This document shows, piece after piece, positions 9,992 to 18,615 of a stretch of DNA of 64,000 nucleotides. The stretch comes from Egbenema bharatensis (lineage in GTDB: Bacteria; Cyanobacteriota; Cyanobacteriia; Elainellales; Elainellaceae): contig NZ_CP182236.1 in assembly GCF_048077055.1 (NCBI RefSeq), positions 3,596,001-3,660,000 of the forward strand. Reading direction: 5' to 3'. Made by a program: the position numbers and the translations under genes. Under the pieces are notes generated by a model. It saw nothing but the letters and a program-made list of their open reading frames with translations. It was not told the origin of the DNA and did not search any database. Positions within the stretch are counted from its first letter, which is position 1; each line of letters opens with the position of its first letter.

Positions 9992-10615
9992 TTGTCTCAC
10001 CCTATGCTTCACATTGCTCTCTTTGGAACCAGTGCTGATCCCCCAACCGCCGGACATCAGGCAATTTTGAAATGGTTGGCCGATCACTACGATCAGGTGG
10101 CCGTCTGGGCTTCCGATAATCCCTTTAAGACTCACCAGACTCCCCTGGATCATCGCGCGGCAATGCTGCAATTGCTGATTGATGATATTTATCCGCCTCG
10201 GCATAATATTCATTTGCATCTGGAACTGAGCAACCCCAGAGCGTTGATCACGGTCGAACAGGCCCGGCAACAGTGGAAAGATGCGGAGTTTACCCTGGTG
10301 ATTGGCTCCGATCTGGTTCACCAACTTCCCCGCTGGTATCGCGTGGAGGAGTTACTGCGACAGGTTAAACTATTGGTCGTTCCGCGATCGGGCTATGGGA
10401 TGACCGAAGCTGATATTCGATCGCTGCGACAAATGGGAGCGACGGTGTCGATCGCAGACTTAACGGTACCCGGAGTGTCTTCAACGTCCTATCGTGAAGA
10501 ATGTGATCCAGAGATTGTTACCCCTCCGATTGAGGCTTATATTCACCGGGAGCAACTGTACGAATGCCAGGACGCACCCAAAAACCTGTTGACTCATCCA
10601 CAAAACGCATCCTAG
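9992..10615 (+). CDS. nadD: nicotinate-nucleotide adenylyltransferase
   Basis: Adenylates nicotinate mononucleotide to deamido-NAD, the second step after PncB. The 207 residues carry the nucleotidyltransferase signature near the N-terminus (ALFGTSADPPTAGH), a GSDLVHQLPRW substrate block and the SSTSYRE motif near the C-terminus. The 3' end overlaps the next gene by 52 bp in another frame, consistent with translational coupling within the NAD operon. Confidence 0.93.
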   Translation: MSHPMLHIALFGTSADPPTAGHQAILKWLADHYDQVAVWASDNPFKTHQTPLDHRAAMLQLLIDDIYPPRHNIHLHLELSNPRALITVEQARQQWKDAEFTLVIGSDLVHQLPRWYRVEELLRQVKLLVVPRSGYGMTEADIRSLRQMGATVSIADLTVPGVSSTSYREECDPEIVTPPIEAYIHREQLYECQDAPKNLLTHPQNAS

Positions 10616-11306
10616 CGGATTTCAAAGTGGGCGTGGATAACGTGATTTTTTCCGTCGATACTGCCCAGAATCAACTCATGGTACTGCTGGTCATGCGCCA
10701 CGAAGAACCCTTTATGGATCATTGGAGTTTGCCAGGGACATTGGTACGGCAGGGAGAGTCGCTAGAAGATGCAGCCTATCGGGTGTTATCTGAAAAAATT
10801 CACGTCGAGAATCTCTATTTGGAACAGCTTTATACCTTTGGTGGGCCAAACCGCGACCCCCGCGAGGCAGCAACCAGCTATGGAACGCGCTACCTGTCGG
10901 TCAGTTACTTTGCCCTGGTGCGCTATGCCGAAGCCAAATTGATTGCCGATGGCGGCACGGATATTGCCTGGTATCCCATGAAAGATTTACCGAAACTCGC
11001 CTTTGATCATGGGCAAATTCTAGAGTATGGCTATCGTCGCCTGCGGAACAAGCTGGAATACAGTCCGGTGGCCTTTGAGGTATTGCCAGAACACTTTACC
11101 CTGAACGACCTGTACCAGCTTTATGCCACTGTTCTGGGGGAAAACTTTTCCGATTACTCCAATTTTCGATCGCGCCTGCTGAAGCTGGGATTTTTGACCG
11201 ATACCGGAGCCAAAGTCTCACGGGGGCCGGACAACCGGCCAGTTTGTATCGGTTTGATGCCGAAGCCTTTGCTCCGTTTAAAGACAAACCCCTCGTCTTC
11301 ATCTAA
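10564..11306 (+). CDS. NrtR-like Nudix-domain regulator, frameshifted near its 3' end
   Basis: An N-terminal Nudix fold followed by a winged-helix-like C-terminal region, as in NrtR ADP-ribose-sensing repressors of NAD genes. The Nudix box region (GTLVRQGESLEDAAYRVLS) lacks the REUXEE catalytic glutamates (RVLSEK instead), which fits a sensor rather than a hydrolase. The frame shifts around 11240-11250: after NRPV the conserved ending RFDAEAFAPFKDKPLVFI continues in the next frame to a stop at 11304-11306, so one base seems missing. Without correction the frame reads through into nadE and gives an artificial 924-residue fusion. Location inside the NAD operon supports NAD regulation; this is inference. 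Confidence 0.8.
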
Positions 11307-11370
11307 GAATGCATCCAGGCAGTGCCACTCTGTTGAGTCAATCCCATTAATCCTGATAACGATCCCATTT

Positions 11371-13338
11371 ATGAAACTTGCGATCGCTCAACTCAACCCC
11401 ACGATCGGTGATTTAACCGGTAATATCCAGCAGATTCTAGATGCGGCCCAGCAAGCCACCGCTCAGGGAGTCCGACTTCTGCTCACCCCAGAACTCTCCC
11501 TCTGTGGCTATCCCCCCCGTGATCTGCTGATGCAGCAGGCCTTTATTAAGCAGATGGAGCAGGCTCTTAAGCAATTGGCGATCAATCTTCCACCAGGTCT
11601 GGCAGTTCTCGTGGGGATCGCTACCCCCAATCCCTCGGCATTTCAAACCGGCGGCAAACCCTTGTTTAATAGCAGTGCCCTCCTGGAAGGGGGTGCAGTC
11701 CAGCAGATTTTTCACAAGCGATTGCTTCCCACCTACGATGTGTTTGACGAGGATCGTTACTTTGAACCTGGGAAATCCAAAGACCCCCTGATGTTGGATG
11801 GGGTGCGCATTGGGGTGACGATTTGCGAAGATCTGTGGAATGACGAAAACTTTTGGGGCAAACGCAATTACGCCGTGAATCCGATCGCTGAATTAGCTGA
11901 AATTGGTGTTGATCTAATCGTTAATCTCTCAGCCTCTCCCTACAGCGTGGGCAAGCAGAAGTTGCGAGAAGCGATGCTGCGTCACGCTGCCCAAACTTAC
12001 CAGATTCCCATTCTCTACGCCAATCAGGTCGGCGGTAATGATGATCTGATTTTTGATGGCAACAGTGTGGGGTTCGATCGCCAGGGGGAGATGGTGTGTC
12101 GCGGGCAGGCATTCGCCACCGATCTAGTCATTGTGGACTATGACTCCGATCACCAGGATTTAAGGATTCACCCAGAAACAATTGCGCCGCAACCGGAACT
12201 GGAGGATGCCGAAATCTGGCAGGCCCTCGTCCTGGGGGTCGGGGATTACGTCCGTAAATGCGGATTTGCCAAAGTGGTTCTCGGTTTGAGTGGCGGGATC
12301 GACTCCTCCCTGGTGGCCGCGATCGCAGCGGCGGCAGTCGGCCCAGAAAACGTTCTGGGTATTCTCATGCCCTCTCCCTACAGCTCCGATCACTCCGTCA
12401 AAGATGCTCTGGAACTGGCTGCCAATCTGGGAATTCAAACGGAAACCCTACCCATTGGCGAATTGATGACCGCCTACGATCGCACCTTCGCAAACTTATT
12501 TGCCAACACTGAATTTGGCATTGCCGAGGAAAATATCCAATCTCGGATTCGCGGCAACCTGCTGATGGCCGTCTCTAACAAATTTGGCCATCTGCTGATT
12601 TCCACCGGCAACAAATCCGAAATGGCCGTCGGCTACTGCACCCTTTACGGCGATATGAACGGCGGACTGGCAGCCATTGCCGATGTGCCCAAAACCAGAG
12701 TCTATTCCATTTGTCGGTGGTTGAATCAAGGCAATTGGGAAGCAGAAGTTAGAAGCCGGAAGCCAGAATTTGGAGATGGTGCGGTGGAGACAGTTCAGCA
12801 AAACGTTACCCCACTCCCCACTCCCCACTCCCCACTCCCCACTCCCCACTCCTCATCTCTCACCCCACTCCCCACTCCCCACTCCTCATCTCTCACCCCT
12901 CACCCCTCACCCCTCAGTCCTCAGTCCTCAGTCCCCACTCCCCACTCCTCATCTCTCACCCCTCAGTCCTCAGTCCTCAGTCCTCAGTCCTCAGTCCTCA
13001 GTCCTCAGTCCCCCATTCCTCCCAACATCCTCGCCAAACCCCCCAGTGCTGAACTGAAGCCAGGACAAATGGATCAGGATTCTTTGCCTTCCTACGAAGT
13101 GCTGGATGATATTTTGGAACAGTTGATTCTGGAACATCAATCACCGATCGAGATTGTGGCATCAGGACACGATCGGGACATCGTGGAAAAGGTGGTGAAG
13201 CTGGTGAATCGGGCTGAATTTAAGCGCAAGCAGGCTCCCCCTGGATTAAAAGTCACCGATCGCGCCTTTGGAACAGGCTGGCGAATGCCGATTGCGAAAA
13301 GGTGGCAGCCGGACTGCCTATCATCCGGTTCGTCATAA
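11371..13338 (+). CDS. nadE: glutamine-dependent NAD synthetase with in-frame repeat insertion
   Basis: Amidates deamido-NAD to NAD using glutamine and ATP. The ATG at 11371 gives the canonical start MKLAIAQLNPTIGDLTGN. An N-terminal nitrilase-type glutaminase has Glu in LTPELSLCGYPPRDLL, Lys in FHKRLLPTYDVFDE and Cys in GVTICEDLW. The synthetase domain carries the P-loop LSGGIDSSLVAA. Between VYSICRWLNQ and NILAKPPSAELKP, adjacent blocks in the family, lie about 95 extra residues mostly encoded by heptanucleotide repeats (LPTPHSP and VLSPQSS heptapeptides). The protein is 655 residues, longer than typical cyanobacterial NadE for this reason. Last gene of the NAD operon. Confidence 0.92.
   Translation: MKLAIAQLNPTIGDLTGNIQQILDAAQQATAQGVRLLLTPELSLCGYPPRDLLMQQAFIKQMEQALKQLAINLPPGLAVLVGIATPNPSAFQTGGKPLFNSSALLEGGAVQQIFHKRLLPTYDVFDEDRYFEPGKSKDPLMLDGVRIGVTICEDLWNDENFWGKRNYAVNPIAELAEIGVDLIVNLSASPYSVGKQKLREAMLRHAAQTYQIPILYANQVGGNDDLIFDGNSVGFDRQGEMVCRGQAFATDLVIVDYDSDHQDLRIHPETIAPQPELEDAEIWQALVLGVGDYVRKCGFAKVVLGLSGGIDSSLVAAIAAAAVGPENVLGILMPSPYSSDHSVKDALELAANLGIQTETLPIGELMTAYDRTFANLFANTEFGIAEENIQSRIRGNLLMAVSNKFGHLLISTGNKSEMAVGYCTLYGDMNGGLAAIADVPKTRVYSICRWLNQGNWEAEVRSRKPEFGDGAVETVQQNVTPLPTPHSPLPTPHSSSLTPLPTPHSSSLTPHPSPLSPQSSVPTPHSSSLTPQSSVLSPQSSVLSPQSPIPPNILAKPPSAELKPGQMDQDSLPSYEVLDDILEQLILEHQSPIEIVASGHDRDIVEKVVKLVNRAEFKRKQAPPGLKVTDRAFGTGWRMPIAKRWQPDCLSSGSS
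12811..13016 (+). repeat. heptanucleotide (STRR-type) tandem repeat inside nadE
   Basis: Runs of ACTCCCC, CAGTCCT and related 7-mers. Because 7 is coprime to 3, three units encode a heptapeptide, giving LPTPHSP and VLSPQSS repeats, and no stop appears in the nadE frame. The same 7-mers occur in intergenic tracts near 16355, 38150, 54425 and 54890. Confidence 0.9.
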
Positions 13339-13430
13339 ATCGTTGGGTCGTAACTTTGCACAACTGGGATTTTTTATGAAATAATAGGGATTTGTGTCTA
13401 ATTGTTGCCAACTCATAAATTGATAAAGTT

Positions 13431-13619
13431 ATGGCTAAGGGCGTTCGAGTCATCATCACGTTAGAGTGTACGGAATGTCGTACCAATTCCAATAAGCGAT
13501 CTCCTGGGGTCTCTCGGTATACGACGACCAAAAATCGTCGGAACACCACCAATCGTCTGGAACTGAAAAAGTTCTGTACCCACTGCAATACCCACACTGT
13601 GCATAAGGAAATCAAGTAG
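13431..13619 (+). CDS. rpmG: 50S ribosomal protein L33
   Basis: Small protein of the large ribosomal subunit near the E site. The 62 residues match the bacterial L33 pattern: MAKGVRVIITLECTEC at the start, paired CxxC motifs (CTEC, CTHC) of the zinc-binding form, and NRLELKKFC. It precedes rpsR on the same strand by 69 bp, the usual cyanobacterial rpmG-rpsR order. Confidence 0.96.
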   Translation: MAKGVRVIITLECTECRTNSNKRSPGVSRYTTTKNRRNTTNRLELKKFCTHCNTHTVHKEIK

Positions 13620-13688
13620 GCTTCGTGCCATTGATTCACCAAACTGCTGCCCATCCTTTTTTTGCCGTTCATTTCTGACATTAGAATC

Positions 13689-13904
13689 ATGAGCTATTTT
13701 CGTCGTCGCGTTTCTCCAATCAAGCCTGGAGAACCTATTGATTACAAAGACGTGGATCTCCTCCGTAAATACATCACTGAGCGAGGAAAAATTCTGCCTC
13801 GGCGGATCACAGGTTTAACAGCTAAACAGCAACGAGATTTAACCCAGTCCATCAAACGGGCGCGGATTCTTGCCTTATTACCCTTTGTTAATCGGGAAGG
13901 TTGA
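13689..13904 (+). CDS. rpsR: 30S ribosomal protein S18
   Basis: Small-subunit platform protein, partner of S6. ATG at 13689 is chosen because it yields MSYFRRRVSPIKPGE, the family start; the longer frame from 13662 adds nine unrelated residues. The core DYKDVDLLRKYITERGKI and RRITGLTAKQQRDLTQSIKRA is fully conserved, and the protein ends at 71 residues. A short inverted repeat (TTAAGGG...CCCTTAA, 13917-13938) follows but lacks a clear T-tract. Confidence 0.97.
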   Translation: MSYFRRRVSPIKPGEPIDYKDVDLLRKYITERGKILPRRITGLTAKQQRDLTQSIKRARILALLPFVNREG

Positions 13905-14165
13905 TGCTGGCTAGAGTTAAGGGATAGGGAACCCTTAATATAGATAGGTGCTTAGGTAAAATTGGACTGTTGGCGATCGGGCATCGAACAGTTTCCAGCC
14001 TTACACGCCGAGCCTGCCGAGTAGCAAGCTTCTGTCAGTACGGCAAGCCTGTTCAATGGCAATCCAGCAATTAGATCGGTGTACCCCGATCGTTGCCAGC
14101 CGTGTTGGCTTTTACCTACGCATTTGCTCCAGATGCCCTAACCCTTACTTAGCTGCGTAATCTCA

Positions 14166-16208
14166 ATGGAGAAGGGAACTTTAGTTGAATTTCGACTGCA
14201 AGGTGACAATGCCTCAGACAAGCTGCGCCCACGTCGGCTGGCAGTGGTCGATCGCCCAGAGGGAAAAAAGCACTGGGTTGTGATTGACGAACGAGGACAG
14301 TCCTATGTCTTGCATCCTCGGCAGATTAGCTACACCGTCACCGGAGAACCCTATAAGCCAAAGGATATTGACAGCTTTTGGCAGTCGATTCAACCCTACC
14401 TTGACCCTTCCAGCCTGGAAGTCGCCTGGGAGTTACTCGTAGAAGACGGCGAGTCCGTTGATCCGTCTGGAATGGCAATGCTGCTATTTTCAGAGCAAAG
14501 TCCATCGCTCTGTTACGCTGCTTACTACTTATTATCGGAAGATAAGTTTTACTTTAAGCAGAAAGGTGATCGCTATGAGCCGCGTTCCGCCGCCCAGGTA
14601 ACGGAATTAAAGCACCAATCTGAGGTAGAAGCACAGCGGGTACAAGAGTGGCAAGGCTTTCTGGAGCGCGTCCAGGCAAGTCTGGCAGGTGAATCAGTAG
14701 AATGGCAGAGTAGTGACCGCTCACGCCTCGAAGCCTTGGAACGGTATGCTGTGTTTGCGGAGGAAGCCAACCATCGAACCCCTGCGTTGGAAACATTGAC
14801 GGCTTTGGGGCGGCAAACTACGGCTCAAGCTGCATTTGAACTTTTGGTGGATCTCCAGCTTTGGACCCCCCACGAAAACTTAATCTTGCGGCGCAGTCAG
14901 ATTCCCACGCAGTTCAGCAATAAGGTAATTGAAATGGCTCAAGGCCGGATTTCGTCTCCTCCTCCCGATCGTGACCTGAACCGGATTGATTTGACGCATC
15001 TCAAGCTTTATACGATCGATGACGAAAGTACCCGCGAAATCGACGATGGTGTGAGCATTGAATTTCTGGAAGATGGCAAGCAACGTCTCTGGATTCACAT
15101 TGCTGACCCAACCCGATGGGTTTCACCTGGGGATGAGCTAGATCTGGAAGCCCGTCGTCGTTGTACCACTGTGTACCTGCCCACAGGGATGATTCCGATG
15201 TTCCCCACGGAACTGGCCACCGGGCCCATGAGCTTGAACCAGGGCACTATCTGCACGTCCCTGAGTTTTGGAGTCGTTTTAGATGAATCGGGCAGCGTTG
15301 AGGACTATCAAATCCGTCCCAGTATTGTGAAGCCAACCTATCGGTTAACGTACGAAGATGTAGATGAGATGCTGGAGTTGGGGGTACAGGCAGAACCGGA
15401 GCTAGAGGCGATCGCATTCTGGGCAAAGCGTCGCAGTACATGGCGGCAAGCTCAGGGCGCGATTAGCATTCATATCCCGGAGTCCACCATCAAGGTGTGC
15501 GATGACGAAATTGTGATCGAGGTTTTGGATGACTCCCTCTCGCGGATGCTGGTGGCGGAGATGATGATTCTGGCAGGAGAGGTAGCTGGACGATACGGGG
15601 AAGCTCACAGTCTCGCCTTACCGTTCCGAGGTCAACCCCAGCCGGAACTCCCTTCCGATGAAGAACTTTTACAGTTACCCGCTGGCCCAGTGCGGGATTG
15701 TGCCATCCGTCGCTGTATGCCCCGCAGTGAAATTAGTACAACCCCCTTTCGCCACGCCAGCTTAGGGTTAGATAGCTACACTCAGGTGACTTCCCCCATC
15801 CGCCGCTATACGGATTTGCTCGCCCATTTTCAAATTAAGGCCCATCTGCGGGGTGAACCCCTCCCCTTTTCTGCCAGTACCACCCAGGAACTGATTCAGT
15901 CCGTCAGTTCTACCGCTTACGAAGCCATTTTGGTAGAGCGACAAACCAACCGCTATTGGGGTCTGGAATACTTGCGTCGGCATGCTGATATGGTGTGGCC
16001 CTCACTGATGCTGCGGTGGCTGCGAGACTACGAAAACCTGGGGTTAGTCTTAATCGAAGATTTGGGATTGGAAATGGCCATGCGCTTTGCCCGCCCGATC
16101 GAAGTTGGCGATCGTCTCCACATCAAAGTGGCCTACGTTGATCCGCGTCAAGATATTATTCAGTTCACAGAAGTCACCCCGTCTACGGCAGAAATGGCGA
16201 TCGGGTAG
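14166..16208 (+). CDS. RNase II/RNase R family 3'-5' exoribonuclease
   Basis: Hydrolytic 3'-5' exonuclease for RNA turnover. The 680-residue protein has an N-terminal RNA-binding region and the RNB catalytic domain from about residue 280, with acidic active-site motif TIDDESTREIDDGVS, followed by HIADPTRWV, MIPMFPTELATGPMSLN and the SPIRRYTDLLAHFQ block. A short S1-like C-terminal segment follows. Cyanobacteria usually have one such enzyme, annotated as rnb or vacB/rnr, so no symbol is assigned. Downstream of rpsR by 261 bp on the same strand. Confidence 0.92.
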   Translation: MEKGTLVEFRLQGDNASDKLRPRRLAVVDRPEGKKHWVVIDERGQSYVLHPRQISYTVTGEPYKPKDIDSFWQSIQPYLDPSSLEVAWELLVEDGESVDPSGMAMLLFSEQSPSLCYAAYYLLSEDKFYFKQKGDRYEPRSAAQVTELKHQSEVEAQRVQEWQGFLERVQASLAGESVEWQSSDRSRLEALERYAVFAEEANHRTPALETLTALGRQTTAQAAFELLVDLQLWTPHENLILRRSQIPTQFSNKVIEMAQGRISSPPPDRDLNRIDLTHLKLYTIDDESTREIDDGVSIEFLEDGKQRLWIHIADPTRWVSPGDELDLEARRRCTTVYLPTGMIPMFPTELATGPMSLNQGTICTSLSFGVVLDESGSVEDYQIRPSIVKPTYRLTYEDVDEMLELGVQAEPELEAIAFWAKRRSTWRQAQGAISIHIPESTIKVCDDEIVIEVLDDSLSRMLVAEMMILAGEVAGRYGEAHSLALPFRGQPQPELPSDEELLQLPAGPVRDCAIRRCMPRSEISTTPFRHASLGLDSYTQVTSPIRRYTDLLAHFQIKAHLRGEPLPFSASTTQELIQSVSSTAYEAILVERQTNRYWGLEYLRRHADMVWPSLMLRWLRDYENLGLVLIEDLGLEMAMRFARPIEVGDRLHIKVAYVDPRQDIIQFTEVTPSTAEMAIG

Positions 16209-16425
16209 GGGAGGAAGAGGGAAGAGGGAAGAGGGAAGAGGGAAATCAGAAAAATGAAAAATGAAGAGGGGCAGAGTATGTTTTGAAGTCTGCTCAATTG
16301 CAGGCAGGATACCTTTCAGTTGCAGGCAGGATGCCTGCGCTACAAACAATCAACCTTTTCTCCTCACTCCTCACTCCTCACTCCTCACTCCTCACTCCTC
16401 ACTCCTCACTCCTCACTCCTCTACC
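16209..16425. repeat. purine-rich and heptanucleotide repeats with GCAGGCAGGAT(G)CC palindromes
   Basis: Immediately after the RNase gene lie GAGGGAA-type repeats (16212-16245). Two copies of GCAGGCAGGAT[A/G]CCT follow near 16301 and 16323. About nine CTCCTCA heptamers follow at 16358-16420. A related GCAGGCAAGATGCCTGCGCTAC element occurs near 22075. Confidence 0.85.
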
Positions 16426-17404
16426 CAGCCAACGACTCTAACCGCTCAAGGGCAGGATGGGTGTACACCTGACAGTGCTGATGGCTTTCTCGGAGTAGAT
16501 AATCCAGGAATGTCTGAGCTGCGATCGGCAGAGCTTTGTCCTTAAGGAACACAGCATACCACTGATGATGAATCGGAAATCCTTCTACATCCAGCGTCAC
16601 GAGTTCGGGAGCAGAGCTAACCCGCGACAAACTGTGTAAGGAGAGAACGGATAAACCCAGACCTTCTGCGATCGATTGCTTGATGGCCTCATTATTGTCC
16701 AACTCCAACCGCACCTGGGGCACCAGTTCCCGTTCGGCAAACAGAGTTTCGATCGCTTCACGGGTGGCCGAACCTCGCTCGCGCAAAATCAGCGGTTCTT
16801 TGACCAGGGTTTCCAGGGAAATATTGCTTTGTTTAGCGAGGGGATGAGCAGCTGGAGCGACCACAGCCAGGGGATTGCAGAGAAACGATCGCGCCTGAAT
16901 ATCACTTCGCTCCGGGAGTTGGCTCAGAATATACAAATCATCTTCATTATCGTTTAGCCGTTCCAATATATTTTTATGCTTATCGATTTCCAGGAAAATA
17001 TCGACACCTGGATAGGTATGGCAAAAGGGAGCGAGCAGTTTTGGCACAATGTACTGCGCGGTGGTGGTTGCGCCAATCCGCAGTTTACCTGAATCCATGC
17101 CTTGCAAATCCAGCAGCGAAGATTCTAGTTGAGCCAGGCGATCGAAGACTGCCTGACAGGTTTCAAACACTGCCTGTCCAGCATCCGTCATGTAGAGCCG
17201 CTTGCCGACTTTCTCGAACAAAGGCATTCCCACCGACTTGGAAAGCTGCTTCACCTGCATGGAGACCGTCGGTTGGGTGAGAAACAACTCCTCTGCGGCC
17301 CTTGTGAAGTTACAGTGCCGAGCCGTTGCTTCAAAAACCTGTAACTGATGCAAAGTTATCGATTGCCAAAGCAGATTTTTTGAACGATTCGATTGCTTGC
17401 TCAT
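16421..17404 (-). CDS. LysR-type transcriptional regulator, CmpR/NdhR (CcmR)-like
   Basis: DNA-binding regulator with an N-terminal winged helix-turn-helix (LHQLQVFEATARHCNFTRAA, TQPTVSMQVKQL) and a periplasmic-binding-like effector domain (LRIGATTTAQYIVPKLL, GLGLSVLSLHSL). The sequence pattern resembles the CmpR/NdhR branch that controls inorganic-carbon uptake genes in cyanobacteria rather than RbcR. ATG at 17404 is preferred to 17428 because GGAG lies just upstream. No carbon-uptake gene is adjacent, so the target is unknown. Confidence 0.85.
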   Translation of the reverse strand: MSKQSNRSKNLLWQSITLHQLQVFEATARHCNFTRAAEELFLTQPTVSMQVKQLSKSVGMPLFEKVGKRLYMTDAGQAVFETCQAVFDRLAQLESSLLDLQGMDSGKLRIGATTTAQYIVPKLLAPFCHTYPGVDIFLEIDKHKNILERLNDNEDDLYILSQLPERSDIQARSFLCNPLAVVAPAAHPLAKQSNISLETLVKEPLILRERGSATREAIETLFAERELVPQVRLELDNNEAIKQSIAEGLGLSVLSLHSLSRVSSAPELVTLDVEGFPIHHQWYAVFLKDKALPIAAQTFLDYLLRESHQHCQVYTHPALERLESLAG

Positions 17405-17619
17405 ACACGCTCCATAACTCGGCATCACTTTGCATCACGCCATTCCCACCAGTAACCAGGAATGTCAGACCGGATGACATTACATTTCATAAGATTACTT
17501 TAACAACATTTATATTGCTAAAGTCAACTATTTGTTAGGAAATTATGCTTAGGTGGGAGTGAAGGTAGGCGTGAACGGGGAGCGACGAACCAGTGGCGAA
17601 GGGGTGGGCGAGTAAGAGC

Positions 17620-18606
17620 CTAGAACCTTACCCTTTCCATAATCTGGTCATATTTTTGGGTTAGAAATTGTTCAATTGAAATTGGCTCTACCGAGCCGTT
17701 TGGCGGGTGCATCGCTGATTTGTGCAGTAAAGAGCCTGGATAGATGATGCAATCAGCATTAGTCTCACAAAAAAATGCGATCGCATATCGAGCTTTTTGC
17801 AGTTGTTGAACATGAGTAATGCGAACCCGATGCGGTGCGCCATACAGCGTGTCACCACTCCAGAGCTGCATCACTTCACTCACAATTACGCCAATATGTC
17901 CGGGCGGAATGTCTACAGCAACCCATTCCTGATCAGGCGTTAGAATCTCTAATCCGCCGGTTGTATCGTGCCAGAGTAGGGTGATGCCAGAATAATCCTG
18001 ATGGGTGCCCAAACGGATGGAGCCAGGAGCTAAGTGAGGAGCTGGAGGGTAGTGTAGTAGCCTCAGGGTACTATTTTTGCCATGTTTGGCAATCAGGCTG
18101 TTACTCGGTTGTTGATAGGCCCGTTCGATCGCAGCTAAAACATGATTGGCTTGCCCTTGAAACAGATCAAACACCTGAAACAGCGGTTGAACAACTTGCA
18201 GCAAGGCGGCTTGATCTGTCTTATTGGCTTCAGCGGACTGATTGCACTGCCGTGCTTTACGACGGGTTGCCCAGCGGGCATAGACTCCCTGTACAGAATT
18301 CAGATCAAAGGCCTCTTTGTAGTCATCTTGACCATTTGCCAACTGTTCTTCCCCCAGCGGCAGAAACACGCCTTGCCAGGGAGAAGGGAGTTGGTGTGCC
18401 AGGGCACGCTTTTGTAACTCATTCAGGGCAAAAAAAGCTTTTAAGCAGTCAAGTAACCGTTGTTCCTCCAGCACGGAAACTGTGGGGATATAGGCTGCCC
18501 CTACCGTTGTCAGGGCCTTGTGAAGTTGCAGCGCGAACTCAGTTTGATGAAGTGTGGGATCAGGTAGTTCGGGGATGTAAGTTGGCGTTTTCATAACAGA
18601 TTTCAT
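17620..18606 (-). CDS. 2-oxoglutarate/Fe(II)-dependent oxygenase, isopenicillin N synthase-like
   Basis: A non-heme iron dioxygenase of the IPNS/flavanone hydroxylase type (328 residues). The iron-binding HxD pair is seen in LGTHQDYSGITLL and the distal histidine in GAPHRVRITH; the usual RxS 2OG anchor reads ARYAIAFF, that is RxA, so cosubstrate binding may differ. The N-terminal DIOX_N-like domain is present. It starts 9 bp after the MATE exporter on the same strand, so they probably form a two-gene operon, perhaps modifying and exporting a small molecule. Substrate unknown. Confidence 0.85.
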   Translation of the reverse strand: MKSVMKTPTYIPELPDPTLHQTEFALQLHKALTTVGAAYIPTVSVLEEQRLLDCLKAFFALNELQKRALAHQLPSPWQGVFLPLGEEQLANGQDDYKEAFDLNSVQGVYARWATRRKARQCNQSAEANKTDQAALLQVVQPLFQVFDLFQGQANHVLAAIERAYQQPSNSLIAKHGKNSTLRLLHYPPAPHLAPGSIRLGTHQDYSGITLLWHDTTGGLEILTPDQEWVAVDIPPGHIGVIVSEVMQLWSGDTLYGAPHRVRITHVQQLQKARYAIAFFCETNADCIIYPGSLLHKSAMHPPNGSVEPISIEQFLTQKYDQIMERVRF

Positions 18607-18615
18607 GAGGGAGGA

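Noticed and set aside
12811..13016. CRISPR-like or direct-repeat array in nadE
   Set aside because: The units are 7 bp with no spacers; this is a simple STRR-type tandem repeat.
10564..13338. A genuine 924-residue Nudix-NAD synthetase fusion enzyme
   Set aside because: The conserved end of the Nudix protein is present in the next frame with its own stop at 11304, and nadE has a normal start at 11371; a single missing base explains the continuous frame.
13917..13938. Terminator after rpsR
   Set aside because: A perfect 7-bp inverted repeat is present, but no T-tract follows, so it is not called as an intrinsic terminator.
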